DNA of 64,000 bases, taken from Nocardioides scoriae. GTDB taxonomy: Bacteria > Actinomycetota > Actinomycetes > Propionibacteriales > Nocardioidaceae. Below are positions 42,773 to 50,836 of this stretch, in pieces. The position numbers and the translations under genes were made by a program. Where the stretch lies: NCBI RefSeq assembly GCF_900104965.1, contig NZ_LT629757.1:3286001-3350000 (forward strand), read 5' to 3'. The notes beneath the pieces were generated by a model that was given only the letters and a program-made list of their open reading frames with translations, was not told the origin of the DNA and ran no database searches. Numbering within the stretch: the stretch's first letter is position 1; each line of letters opens with the position of its first letter.

Positions 42773-44548
42773 GTGAGGAAGATGCGCATCACGCGTAAGA
42801 GAGCAGCCGCGGCCATGGTCGCGGTCGCGGCCCTCGGGCTCAGCGCCTGTGGCTCCGGAGGGGGCGGCAGCAGCAGCGGCAACGGCGACGAGCCCGAGCT
42901 GTCCAACGCCGCGATCGGCAAGGTCGTGGACGAGTCGGACGAGAAGGGTGGCACCCTCACCTTCGGCCTGGCCGGCGAGTGGGGCGACACCGTCGACCCC
43001 GGCGAGACCTACTACGGCTACTCCTGGGACATGCTGCGCAACTACGCGCGCACCCTGGTGATGTTCAAGACCGAGCCCGGCAAGGCCGGCCTCGAGCTGA
43101 CCCCCGACCTGGCCACCGACCTCGGCAAGTCGAGCGACGGCGGCAAGACCTGGACCTACACGCTGCGCGACGGCGTGAAGTTCGAGGACGGCTCCCCGAT
43201 CACGGCGCAGGACGTCAAGTACGCCGTGCTCCGCTCCACCGACAAGCAGACCTTCCCCAACGGGCCGGCCTACTTCGAGGGCATGCTCGACCTGCCGAAG
43301 AACTACAAGGGCCCCTACAAGACGCCCGACGTCAACACCGACTCGGCCATCGAGACGCCCGACGACAAGACCATCGTCTTCCACCTCACCACGCCGTTCG
43401 CCGGCTTCGACTACCTCGCCCAGCTCCCGCAGACGGCCCCCGTGCCCGAGGCGGAGGACACCGGGACGAAGTACAAGGACCACGTCATCTCCTCGGGTCC
43501 CTACATGTTCGACGGCAAGTACAGCCCCACCACCGGGTTCACGCTCGTGCGCAACCCCAACTGGGACGCCTCGACCGACCCCAACCGCAAGGCGCTGCCC
43601 GACGAGATGGACGTCAAGCTCGGCCTCGACGCCAACGACCTCGACAACCAGCTGATCGCGGGCACCATCGACGTCGACATCGCCGGCACCGGCATCCAGG
43701 CGGCGGCGCTGCCCAAGGTGCTGCAGTCGGCCGACCTGCGCGAGCGCGCGGACAACCCCGTCAACGCGCGGCTGTGGTACTCCTCGATCAACCCGACCGT
43801 GAAGCCCCTGGACAACATCGACTGCCGCAAGGCCGTCATGTACGCCATGAGCCCGGTCAGCTACCAGAACGCCTACGGCGGCCAGTACGCCGGCGGCGAC
43901 ATCGCCACCACCCTGCTGCCCCCGCAGATCCCGGGCTACCAGGACTTCGACCTCTACGGCCAGAAGGACAACCCCAACGGCCAGCCCGACAAGGCCAAGT
44001 CCGCGCTCGAGGCCTGCGGCCAGCCCGACGGCTTCGAGTTCAACATCGGCTACCGCGCCGAGCGCCCGAAGGAGAAGGCCACGGCCGAGGCGTTCCAGCA
44101 GTCGCTGGAGAAGGTCGGCATCACCGCGACCCCGCGCCCCCTGCCCGAGAACGACTACTTCTCCGGCACCTGCGGCCTGCCGCCGTACGTCGTGAAGAAC
44201 AACCTCGGCATCTGCGTCAACGGCTGGGGTGCCGACTGGCCCGACGGCTACGGCTTCCTGTCCCAGATCGTCGACAGCCGCGTGATCCGGGAGACCGGTG
44301 GCTCCTCGAACACCTCGGTCCGCATCCCCGAGGTCGACCAGATGGTCGACGAGGCCATCACCGAGCAGGACGAGACCAAGCGCAACGAGCTGTGGGGCGC
44401 CGTCGACAAGCGCGTCATGGAGGAGGCAGTGATCTACCCGGGCGTGTACGCCAAGGCGGTCCTGCTGCGCTCGAAGAACGCGACCAACGTGTTCGTCAAC
44501 GAGTCCTTCGGCTACTACGACTACACGGCCATGGGCGTGAAGAAGTAG
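42773..44548 (+). CDS. Peptide ABC transporter substrate-binding lipoprotein (SBP family 5)
   Basis: 591 residues from GTG 42773, which has GGAGGAG six nt upstream; ATG 42782 is a possible alternative. Lipobox LGLSACGS (Cys26) with a Gly/Ser spacer. Family-5 features include TLTFGLAGEWGDTVDPGETYYGYSWD, the signature LRDGVKFEDGSPITAQDVKYAV and IGYRAERPKEKATAEAFQQSLEKVGI. The long form suits dipeptide or oligopeptide ligands; specificity cannot be stated. A large hairpin follows the stop, which may set its higher expression relative to the downstream genes. Confidence 0.92.
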   Translation: MRKMRITRKRAAAAMVAVAALGLSACGSGGGGSSSGNGDEPELSNAAIGKVVDESDEKGGTLTFGLAGEWGDTVDPGETYYGYSWDMLRNYARTLVMFKTEPGKAGLELTPDLATDLGKSSDGGKTWTYTLRDGVKFEDGSPITAQDVKYAVLRSTDKQTFPNGPAYFEGMLDLPKNYKGPYKTPDVNTDSAIETPDDKTIVFHLTTPFAGFDYLAQLPQTAPVPEAEDTGTKYKDHVISSGPYMFDGKYSPTTGFTLVRNPNWDASTDPNRKALPDEMDVKLGLDANDLDNQLIAGTIDVDIAGTGIQAAALPKVLQSADLRERADNPVNARLWYSSINPTVKPLDNIDCRKAVMYAMSPVSYQNAYGGQYAGGDIATTLLPPQIPGYQDFDLYGQKDNPNGQPDKAKSALEACGQPDGFEFNIGYRAERPKEKATAEAFQQSLEKVGITATPRPLPENDYFSGTCGLPPYVVKNNLGICVNGWGADWPDGYGFLSQIVDSRVIRETGGSSNTSVRIPEVDQMVDEAITEQDETKRNELWGAVDKRVMEEAVIYPGVYAKAVLLRSKNATNVFVNESFGYYDYTAMGVKK

Positions 44549-44632
44549 TCCCGAGCCCGACCCGCACCACCGTCGCAACTCCGCCACCATGCCCCCCGGG
44601 GCACACCGAGAGCAGGTGAAGGCGTAGGAGGT

Positions 44633-44668
44633 CGACCCGGTCCGGACCGCGAGGTCCGGTCCGGGTCG
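44633..44668 (+). terminator. Intra-operon hairpin after the binding-protein gene
   Basis: CGACCCGG-T-CCGGACC pairs with GGTCCGG-T-CCGGGTCG around a GCGA loop: a 15-bp stem with one mismatch, about 85 nt after the lipoprotein stop and 19 nt before the DppB-like gene. It probably works as a partial terminator or mRNA-stabilising structure giving excess binding protein. Confidence 0.6.
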
Positions 44669-44686
44669 GCCCCCCTGCCGAGGCAC

Positions 44687-45700
44687 GTGATCAGCTACAT
44701 CATCCGGCGACTCATCGCCGCCGTCGGGCTCGTGGTCATCGTCAGCATGATCACGTTCGCGATCTTCTACCTGATGCCCCGTCTCGCCGGGGCGACCCCT
44801 GAGACGCTCGCGACCCGCTACGTCGGGCGCGCGGCCACCGCCGACACGGTCAAGCTGACCGCCGAGCGGCTCGGCTTCTACGACCCCATCGTCGTGCAGT
44901 ACTGGCACTGGCTGCAGGGCGTGCTGTTCGGCACCACCATCGACACCGGCGCCCAGCAGGTGAGCTGCCCGGCCCCGTGCCTGGGCTACTCCTTCCGCAC
45001 CCAGGCGCCGGTGACGCCCGAGATCCTGCGCCGCCTGCCGGTGTCGTTCTCCCTGGCGATCGGCGCGGCCGTGCTCTGGCTGCTGCTGGGCCTGAGCATC
45101 GGCATCCTCTCCGCGCTGCGCCGCGGCTCCTTCTTCGACCGCGCCGCGATGACCGTGGCGCTGGCCGGCGTGTCCATGCCGGTCTTCTGGACCGGCCTGA
45201 TCGCGCTGTCGGTGTTCAGCTACCAGCTCGGCTGGACGCCACCGGGCGCGACGTACACGCCCTTCACGCAGAACCCCGCGCAGTGGGCCTACGGCCTGCT
45301 GCTGCCCTGGATCACGCTCGCGCTGCTCTTCTCCGCGCAGTACGCCCGGCTGACCCGCGCCGGCATGCTCGAGACGATGAGCGAGGACTACATCCGCACC
45401 GCCCGGGCCAAGGGCCTGCCGGAGCGCACGGTGGTGGTCAAGCACGGCCTGCGGGCGGCGCTGACCCCCATCGTCACGATCTTCGGCCTCGACTTCGGCC
45501 TCCTCATCGGCACCGCGGTGCTGACCGAGACCGTCTTCGGCCTCCCGGGCCTGGGCCAGCTCGCCATCGACGGCACCAAGGCCAACGACCTGCCCCAGGT
45601 CCTCGGGGTCGTCCTCCTGATCGCCGTCTTCGTGGCGGTCGCCAACCTCGTCGTGGACCTGCTCTACGCCGTCATCGACCCGAGGGTGCGCACCCGATGA
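44687..45700 (+). CDS. Dipeptide/oligopeptide ABC transporter permease, DppB-like
   Basis: 337 residues from GTG 44687. The first helix is RRLIAAVGLVVIVSMITFAIFYLMPRLAG; the permease domain includes PVSFSLAIGAAVLWLLLGLSIGI and the EAA loop EDYIRTARAKGLPERTVVVKHGLRAALTPIV. There is an extra Cys-containing periplasmic loop (QVSCPAPCLGYSF) near 90. It pairs with the DppC-like permease. The downstream ATPase gene overlaps by ATGA. Confidence 0.92.
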   Translation: MISYIIRRLIAAVGLVVIVSMITFAIFYLMPRLAGATPETLATRYVGRAATADTVKLTAERLGFYDPIVVQYWHWLQGVLFGTTIDTGAQQVSCPAPCLGYSFRTQAPVTPEILRRLPVSFSLAIGAAVLWLLLGLSIGILSALRRGSFFDRAAMTVALAGVSMPVFWTGLIALSVFSYQLGWTPPGATYTPFTQNPAQWAYGLLLPWITLALLFSAQYARLTRAGMLETMSEDYIRTARAKGLPERTVVVKHGLRAALTPIVTIFGLDFGLLIGTAVLTETVFGLPGLGQLAIDGTKANDLPQVLGVVLLIAVFVAVANLVVDLLYAVIDPRVRTR

Positions 45701-46833
45701 GCCAGTCCTCCCAGCAGTCCACCCAGCAGCCGGGCATGCGGTCCGGCGGGCTCCAGAGCCACGCCGACCGGACCGCCGCCGGTCCCGACGCGGCCGAGCA
45801 CTACCTCCAGGTCGAAGACCTGCGGGTGCACTTCTCCACCGACGACGGGCTGGTCAAGTCCGTCGACGGCCTGTCCTTCCACGTCGACCGCGGCAAGACG
45901 CTCGGCATCGTGGGCGAGTCGGGGTCGGGCAAGTCGGTGACCTCGATGGCCGTGATGGGCCTGCACACCGGCCGGACGGCGCGGCTGAGCGGCTCGATCC
46001 GGCTCGACGGCGAGGAGCTCGTCGGGCGGCCGCTCGACGACGTGCGCCGGCTGCGCGGCAAGAAGATGGCCATGATCTTCCAGGACCCGCTCTCGGCGAT
46101 GCACCCCTTCTACACGGTGGGCAACCAGATCGTGGAGGCCTACCGGATCCACAACGACGTCTCCAAGAAGGCCGCCCGCGCCCACGCCATCGACATGCTC
46201 GACCGGGTCGGCATCCCCGAGCCCCGCAGCCGCGTCGACGCCTACCCCCACCAGTTCTCCGGGGGCATGCGGCAGCGCGCCATGATCGCGATGGCGCTCT
46301 CGTGCGACCCCAGCCTGCTGATCGCCGACGAGCCGACCACCGCCCTCGACGTGACGGTGCAGGCCCAGATCCTCGACCTGATCCGCGACCTGCAGCAGGA
46401 GTTCAACTCCGCGGTCGTCATCATCACCCACGACCTCGGCGTCGTCGCCGAGCTCGCCGACGACATCCTGGTGATGTACGCCGGCCGCGCCGCGGAGTAC
46501 GGCACCGCCCAGCAGCTCTTCGAGGCCCCCGAGCACCCCTACGCCTGGGGCCTGCTCGGCTCGATGCCGCGCTTCGACAAGCCGCCGACCGAGCGGCTGC
46601 TGCCGATCAAGGGCACGCCGCCCAGCCTGATCCGGGTGCCGTCGGGGTGCGCGTTCAACCCGCGCTGCGAGTTCTCCGACCGCGTCACCGGCGACCGGTG
46701 CACGACCGAGCGGCCCGACCTCCTGGCCGGCGGCCCGCTCGCCGGCGCCGGCGGCCACGACGTCGCCTGCCACATCCCGACCGACCAGCGCCAGCAGATC
46801 TGGGCGCAGGAGATCTCCCCGAGGCTCGCCTGA
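45697..46833 (+). CDS. Peptide ABC transporter ATP-binding protein, DppD-like
   Basis: 378 residues from ATG 45697. A Gln/Ser-rich start (MSQSSQQSTQQPG) precedes the ATPase. Walker A GESGSGKS, Q-loop MIFQDPLSAMHPF, signature FSGGMRQRAMIAMALS, Walker B LLIADEPTTALD and switch ITHDLG. The C-terminal oligopeptide domain has the CAFNPRCEF...RCTTERPDL...VACHI cysteine pattern, known in this family to hold an Fe-S cluster in some members. One of two ATPases of the importer. Confidence 0.94.
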   Translation: MSQSSQQSTQQPGMRSGGLQSHADRTAAGPDAAEHYLQVEDLRVHFSTDDGLVKSVDGLSFHVDRGKTLGIVGESGSGKSVTSMAVMGLHTGRTARLSGSIRLDGEELVGRPLDDVRRLRGKKMAMIFQDPLSAMHPFYTVGNQIVEAYRIHNDVSKKAARAHAIDMLDRVGIPEPRSRVDAYPHQFSGGMRQRAMIAMALSCDPSLLIADEPTTALDVTVQAQILDLIRDLQQEFNSAVVIITHDLGVVAELADDILVMYAGRAAEYGTAQQLFEAPEHPYAWGLLGSMPRFDKPPTERLLPIKGTPPSLIRVPSGCAFNPRCEFSDRVTGDRCTTERPDLLAGGPLAGAGGHDVACHIPTDQRQQIWAQEISPRLA

Positions 46834-47921
46834 TGACCACCACCCCTGCCCCCGCCCCCACCGGGCCCGCGTCCGACGACGGCTCCCCGGACCTCCTCCT
46901 CGAGGTCGAGGGCCTGGTCAAGCACTTCCCGATCAAGGGCGGCCTGTTCGGCCGCGGCGCCAGCGCCGTCCAGGCCGTCGACGGCGTCGACTTCGCGGTG
47001 CGCCGGGGCGAGACGTTCTCGATCGTGGGCGAGTCCGGCTGCGGCAAGAGCACCACGGCACGGCTGGTCACCCGGCTGCTCGAGCCCACCGGCGGCACCG
47101 TGCGCTTCGACGGCCAGGACATCACCCACCTGTCCGAGGGCAAGCTGCGGCCGATGCGCCGCGACATCCAGATGATCTTCCAGGACCCCTACTCCTCGCT
47201 GAACCCTCGCCACACGGTCGGCAAGATCGTCGGGGCGCCGTTCCACCTCCAGGGCGTCACGCCCGAGGGCGGCCGCAAGAAGGCCGTGCAGGACCTGCTC
47301 GAGCTGGTCGGACTCAGCCCGGAGCACTACAACCGCTACCCCCACGAGTTCTCCGGCGGCCAGCGCCAGCGCATCGGGATCGCCCGCACGCTCGCCCTCA
47401 AGCCCAAGCTGATCGTCGCCGACGAGCCGGTCTCCGCCCTCGACGTCTCGATCCAGGCCCAGGTCGTCAACCTCCTCGAGGACCTCCAGGAGGAGCTCGG
47501 CCTGACCTACGTGATGATCGCCCACGACCTGTCGGTCGTGCGTCACGTCTCCGACCGGATCGCGGTGATGTACCTCGGCAAGATCGTCGAGATCGCCGAC
47601 CGCGACGACCTCTACGACCGGCCCCACCACCCCTACACGGTCGCGATGCTCTCCGCCGTGCCCGTGGCCGACGTGAAGCGCCGCCACACGCGGGAGCGGA
47701 TCCGCCTCGAGGGCGACGTCCCCAGCCCCATCAACCCGCCCCCCGCCTGTCGCTTCCACACCCGCTGCTGGAAGGCCCAGGAGATCTGCTCGACGCAGGA
47801 GCCCCCGCTCCTGCAGATCGGCACCAGCTCCCACCAGGTGGCCTGCCACTTCCCCGAGAACGTCGCGGGGGAGCAGGTGGGGGCGGGCGCGCCTGCCACG
47901 GAACCCCCGGGTACCCGGTGA
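46833..47921 (+). CDS. Peptide ABC transporter ATP-binding protein, DppF-like
   Basis: 362 residues from ATG 46833 (TGATG overlap). Walker A GESGCGKST, Q-loop MIFQDPYSSLNPRHTV, signature FSGGQRQRIGIARTLALKPK, Walker B LIVADEPVSALD and switch IAHDLSVVRH. The C-terminal cysteines CRFHTRCWKAQEICSTQ and VACHFPE complete the family domain. The final residues EPPGTR and the stop codon are encoded by a palindromic repeat (47897-47964), so the original C-terminus has been altered. Confidence 0.94.
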   Translation: MTTTPAPAPTGPASDDGSPDLLLEVEGLVKHFPIKGGLFGRGASAVQAVDGVDFAVRRGETFSIVGESGCGKSTTARLVTRLLEPTGGTVRFDGQDITHLSEGKLRPMRRDIQMIFQDPYSSLNPRHTVGKIVGAPFHLQGVTPEGGRKKAVQDLLELVGLSPEHYNRYPHEFSGGQRQRIGIARTLALKPKLIVADEPVSALDVSIQAQVVNLLEDLQEELGLTYVMIAHDLSVVRHVSDRIAVMYLGKIVEIADRDDLYDRPHHPYTVAMLSAVPVADVKRRHTRERIRLEGDVPSPINPPPACRFHTRCWKAQEICSTQEPPLLQIGTSSHQVACHFPENVAGEQVGAGAPATEPPGTR

Positions 47922-47964
47922 TCCATGGACTCCGGGGGCACTGCAATGCCCCCGAGGTCCATGA
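47897..47964 (+). repeat. CCATGGACTCC-family palindromic repeat, left copy
   Basis: Contains CCGGGTACCCGG followed by a hairpin with left arm CATGGACTCCGGGGGCA and right arm TGCCCCCGAGGTCCATG. The inverted copy is at 49091-49165; 20 consecutive bases around GTCCATGGACTCCGGGGGCA and the GGGTACCC box are shared. It supplies the stop codon of the DppF-like gene. Confidence 0.85.
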
Positions 47965-48004
47965 AGAGCCTGGGAGGACGACTGCTTCGTCCGCTTCGTG
48001 AGGG

Positions 48005-48946
48005 TCAGGCGGCGACCGTCATCAGCGACCTGAGCAGTCGGCAGGTCTCCGCTGGACGGTGGAGGTCGGCCCACACCAGCCGGTGGCAGCGCCAGCCGGT
48101 GAGCCGGCACACGAGGCTCTCGCGCTGCTTCTCGGCCACCACGACCTGCGAGGCGCTCTGGCCGGGCGCCAGCAGCTTCTCGTACTTCACGAACCCGTCG
48201 AACTCCACGAACAAGGCGTATGCCGGCCACGCGAAGTCCACCACCGCGACCACCCGTCCCCGGCCGTCGCGCACCTCGAACTGGGGGATCGGCGCCGGCA
48301 GGCCCTGCCGCCAGAACATGTGACGGCTGCGCGTCTCGCCGACCGACTCGCTCCGGGCGTCGGCCAGGGCGACCAACAGGTCGGCCGCGAGCATGCCGGG
48401 CGTACGCCGCATCAGGGTCCGCGCGCGCCGGAGCTCGGCCGCCGTGGTGCGCCCGCTGTGCAGCAGGTGGTCGGTCACGCACAGGGCGTGCTCGACGTCG
48501 GTGAGGGTGAAGAGGTCGAGCGCCGTGCGGGCGGGGGTGGTCACGGTGTAGGGACCCACCTGCACCGTCTCCTCCTCGCCGAGCCGCCCGCAGTGCTGCA
48601 CCACGCCGGCCTCGCGTCGCCCCGCCCGACCGTCGAGGCGCGTCAGGTGGACCTCGGTGAGCGGCAGGTCCCACAGCGGCGTCCCCCAGACCGCGGCCGC
48701 GGAGACGTGGGACACGACGGCTGCGGCACCCGCGGTCCGCAGCACCGCCCGGACGAGCAGCCGGTGCCGCGCCGCCTCGTCGAGCGGGGTCCAGTCCTCG
48801 GCGGGGACGTAGGCGCCCCGGCGCACGCGGTGGATGACGCCTGAGCGTCGGGCGCGGGCCAACCACGCGTCGTCGGCCCCCGCGGCGATGGCCTCGCGCC
48901 GCAGGAACACCCCCTGCTCCTGGCTGATCCTCGCGAGCTCGTCCAT
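48005..48946 (-). CDS. AbiEi-like antitoxin-domain / DUF559-type nuclease-fold protein
   Basis: 313 residues from ATG 48946. Residues 1-55 form a winged helix of the AbiEi antitoxin N-terminal type (EQGVFLRREAIAAGADDAWLARARRSGVIHRVRRGAYV, shown by its ends). The C-terminal part, VVDFAWPAYALFVEFDGF then VVVAEKQRESLVCRLTGWRCHRLVW, fits a DUF559/Vsr-like PD-(D/E)xK fold with Asp, Glu and Lys in order. No toxin gene is adjacent, so a true toxin-antitoxin role is doubtful. The gene is bracketed by two inverted copies of a palindromic repeat. Confidence 0.75.
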   Translation of the reverse strand: MDELARISQEQGVFLRREAIAAGADDAWLARARRSGVIHRVRRGAYVPAEDWTPLDEAARHRLLVRAVLRTAGAAAVVSHVSAAAVWGTPLWDLPLTEVHLTRLDGRAGRREAGVVQHCGRLGEEETVQVGPYTVTTPARTALDLFTLTDVEHALCVTDHLLHSGRTTAAELRRARTLMRRTPGMLAADLLVALADARSESVGETRSRHMFWRQGLPAPIPQFEVRDGRGRVVAVVDFAWPAYALFVEFDGFVKYEKLLAPGQSASQVVVAEKQRESLVCRLTGWRCHRLVWADLHRPAETCRLLRSLMTVAA

Positions 48947-49090
48947 GCGGGGAGTCAAGGTCGTCGCAGCCCCCGCCGCCAGGCGCACTCGGCGGGCTGT
49001 GGACGGCGCGCTGCCGAGCCGACCCTGTGGACGGCGTTCGGCGTCGTACGGCGGGACCGGTCGCGGTGTCCGCGCCGGCCCGACCTCCCA

Positions 49091-49165
49091 GGGGTTCCAT
49101 GGACTTCCCGGGGGGTTGCAGTGCCCCCGGAGTCCATGGACCACCGGGTACCCGGTGATTCCGTG
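49091..49165 (-). repeat. CCATGGACTCC-family palindromic repeat, right copy (inverted)
   Basis: Reverse orientation of the repeat at 47897-47964, with arms CATGGACTTCCCGGGGGG and TGCCCCCGGAGTCCATG and the CCGGGTACCCGG box. Together the copies bracket the AbiEi/DUF559-like gene. The remainder of 48947-49292 holds no other gene I can support. Confidence 0.85.
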
Positions 49166-49292
49166 ACGTGCGCAACGCCCCCCGCCCCCACCCGCCGGCC
49201 GCCCAGCTGGGCCTGTGGCACCCTCGTCGGGGGAGCGGGGCAACGACCAGCAAACGACCAGCGACGGCCGGGGACGGCCACCGGAGGACGAC

Positions 49293-49847
49293 GTGGACGA
49301 CGAGCGACCCGACGACGAGCGAGACGAGCAGGTGCGCGGAGCCCTGGTCAAGGGCCTGGTCGCCCTGGTGGCGATCGGCCTGGTGATCGCGGTGGGCACG
49401 CTGCTGTCGGTGCGGGCGCTGGGCCTGGACCAGGGGGTCGACGAGGGCGCGGGGGCGGGGGAGGCGGCCGCGTCGTCGCCGTCCGAGCCGCTGCCGAGCA
49501 CGGCGCTGCCGGTGCCCGAGGACGAGGGGTCGCCCAGCGCGACCGCGACGCCGAGCCAGAGCGCGAGCCCCAACGGAGGCCGATTGCAGCTCGAGGTCAG
49601 CCCGCCGCAGGTCTCGGCGATGCAGCGGATCAACCTGACGGGCACCTACCGGGGCGCCGACGCCGGGCAGCTGCAGGTGCAGCGCTACGACGGCGGCACC
49701 TGGACCGACTTCGGCGTCGACGCCACGGTCAGCGCGGGCACGTACCAGACCTGGATCATGAGCGGCCGCACCGGCGAGAACCGGCTGCGGATGTGGGACC
49801 CGCAGGCCAGCGTCGCCAGCAACGTCGTCACGGTGACGATCGGCTGA
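49293..49847 (+). CDS. Membrane-anchored extracellular protein of unknown function
   Basis: 184 residues from GTG 49293, chosen because GGAGG stands five nt upstream; GTG 49215 would add 26 low-complexity residues. A strongly acidic cytoplasmic start (DDERPDDERDEQVRG), one membrane helix (LVKGLVALVAIGLVIAVGTLLSV), a Pro/Ser/Thr-rich linker and a C-terminal beta domain with VSAMQRINLTGTYRGADAGQLQVQRYDGG and NRLRMWDPQASVASNVVTVTIG, like an Ig or fibronectin-type fold. I do not recognise a named family. Confidence 0.65.
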   Translation: MDDERPDDERDEQVRGALVKGLVALVAIGLVIAVGTLLSVRALGLDQGVDEGAGAGEAAASSPSEPLPSTALPVPEDEGSPSATATPSQSASPNGGRLQLEVSPPQVSAMQRINLTGTYRGADAGQLQVQRYDGGTWTDFGVDATVSAGTYQTWIMSGRTGENRLRMWDPQASVASNVVTVTIG

Positions 49848-49862
49848 CCCCCGTCGTACGCC

Positions 49863-49901
49863 GCACGGGCCGGCCCCCCGCGAGGGGGGACCGGCCCGTG
49901 C
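49863..49901. terminator. Strong terminator hairpin between convergent genes
   Basis: GCACGGGCCGG-CCCCCC pairs with GGGGGG-A-CCGGCCCGTGC around a GCGA loop, 16 nt after one stop and 17 nt before the other. Confidence 0.75.
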
Positions 49902-49917
49902 TGTCGTGCGGGGTGGC

Positions 49918-50766
49918 TCAGTCCGGGATGTAGTCGAACTCGTCCGGGTTGGGGCCGGTGCGACCCTCCTCGCCCTTGTCGAGCGCCGAGATGGCGTCGA
50001 CCTGCTCGTCGCTGAGCTCGAAGTCGAAGATGGCGAAGTTCTCGGCCATCCGCTCCGGCGAGGACGACTTGGGGAAGATGATGTCGCCGCGCTGCACGTG
50101 CCAGCGCAGCGTCACCTGGGCGGTGGAGCGGCCGACCGAGCGGGCGATCTCGGAGATGGTCGGGTCGTCGAGGACGCCGCCCTGGGCGATGGGCGACCAC
50201 GCCTCGACGAGGATGCCGGCGTCGTGGCTGGCCGCGCGGGCGGCCTCGTTGGTCCAGAACGGGTGGACCTCGATCTGGTTGACGGCAGGGACCACGTCGG
50301 TCTCCTCCGCGAGCCGGGCCAGGTGCGCGGGCTGGAAGTTGGAGACGCCGATCGACTTCGCACGACCCTGCTGCTGGAACTCGATGAGCGTCTTCCAGGT
50401 GGAGACGAAGTCGCCGTCGTAGCGGGTGGGCAGCGGCCAGTGGATGAGGAACAGGTCGACCTGCTCGACCTGGAGGTCGGCCAGGGTCTGGTCGAAGGCC
50501 TTGCGGGCCACGTCGGGCTCGTGGAAGCCGTTGTTGAGCTTGCTGGTGATGAAGACGTCGTCGCGCGACAGGTCGGAGGCGGCGATCGCCTCGCCGACCC
50601 CCTTCTCGTTGCCGTACATCTGCGCGGTGTCGATGTGGCGGTAGCCGGCGTCCAGCGCCAGGCCGGTGATCTTCGCGGTGTCCTCCGGCGGGACCTGGAA
50701 GACCCCGAAGCCGAGCTGGGGGATGGTGTTGCCGTCGTTGAGGGTGAGGTTCGGGACAGTAGCCAT
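49918..50766 (-). CDS. Aldo/keto reductase
   Basis: 282 residues from ATG 50766. NADPH-dependent carbonyl reductase of the AKR5-like bacterial group. Catalytic tetrad: Asp and Tyr in HIDTAQMYGNE (near 45-51), Lys in FITSKLNN (near 76) and His in LFLIHWPLP (near 109). C-terminal cofactor motif IIFPKSSSPERMAEN. Substrate unknown; 2,5-diketogluconate reductase or methylglyoxal reductase-like activities occur in the family. Confidence 0.92.
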   Translation of the reverse strand: MATVPNLTLNDGNTIPQLGFGVFQVPPEDTAKITGLALDAGYRHIDTAQMYGNEKGVGEAIAASDLSRDDVFITSKLNNGFHEPDVARKAFDQTLADLQVEQVDLFLIHWPLPTRYDGDFVSTWKTLIEFQQQGRAKSIGVSNFQPAHLARLAEETDVVPAVNQIEVHPFWTNEAARAASHDAGILVEAWSPIAQGGVLDDPTISEIARSVGRSTAQVTLRWHVQRGDIIFPKSSSPERMAENFAIFDFELSDEQVDAISALDKGEEGRTGPNPDEFDYIPD

Positions 50767-50836
50767 ACCTGACCCAATACCCCTGGGGCCCGCGGCTATT
50801 CCGACGTGCGCCGTCGGGGCCCCCAGGGCCGGCACC

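Noticed and set aside
48005-48946. Complete type IV toxin-antitoxin pair
   Set aside because: Only the AbiEi-like domain protein is present; no nucleotidyltransferase-type toxin gene is adjacent.
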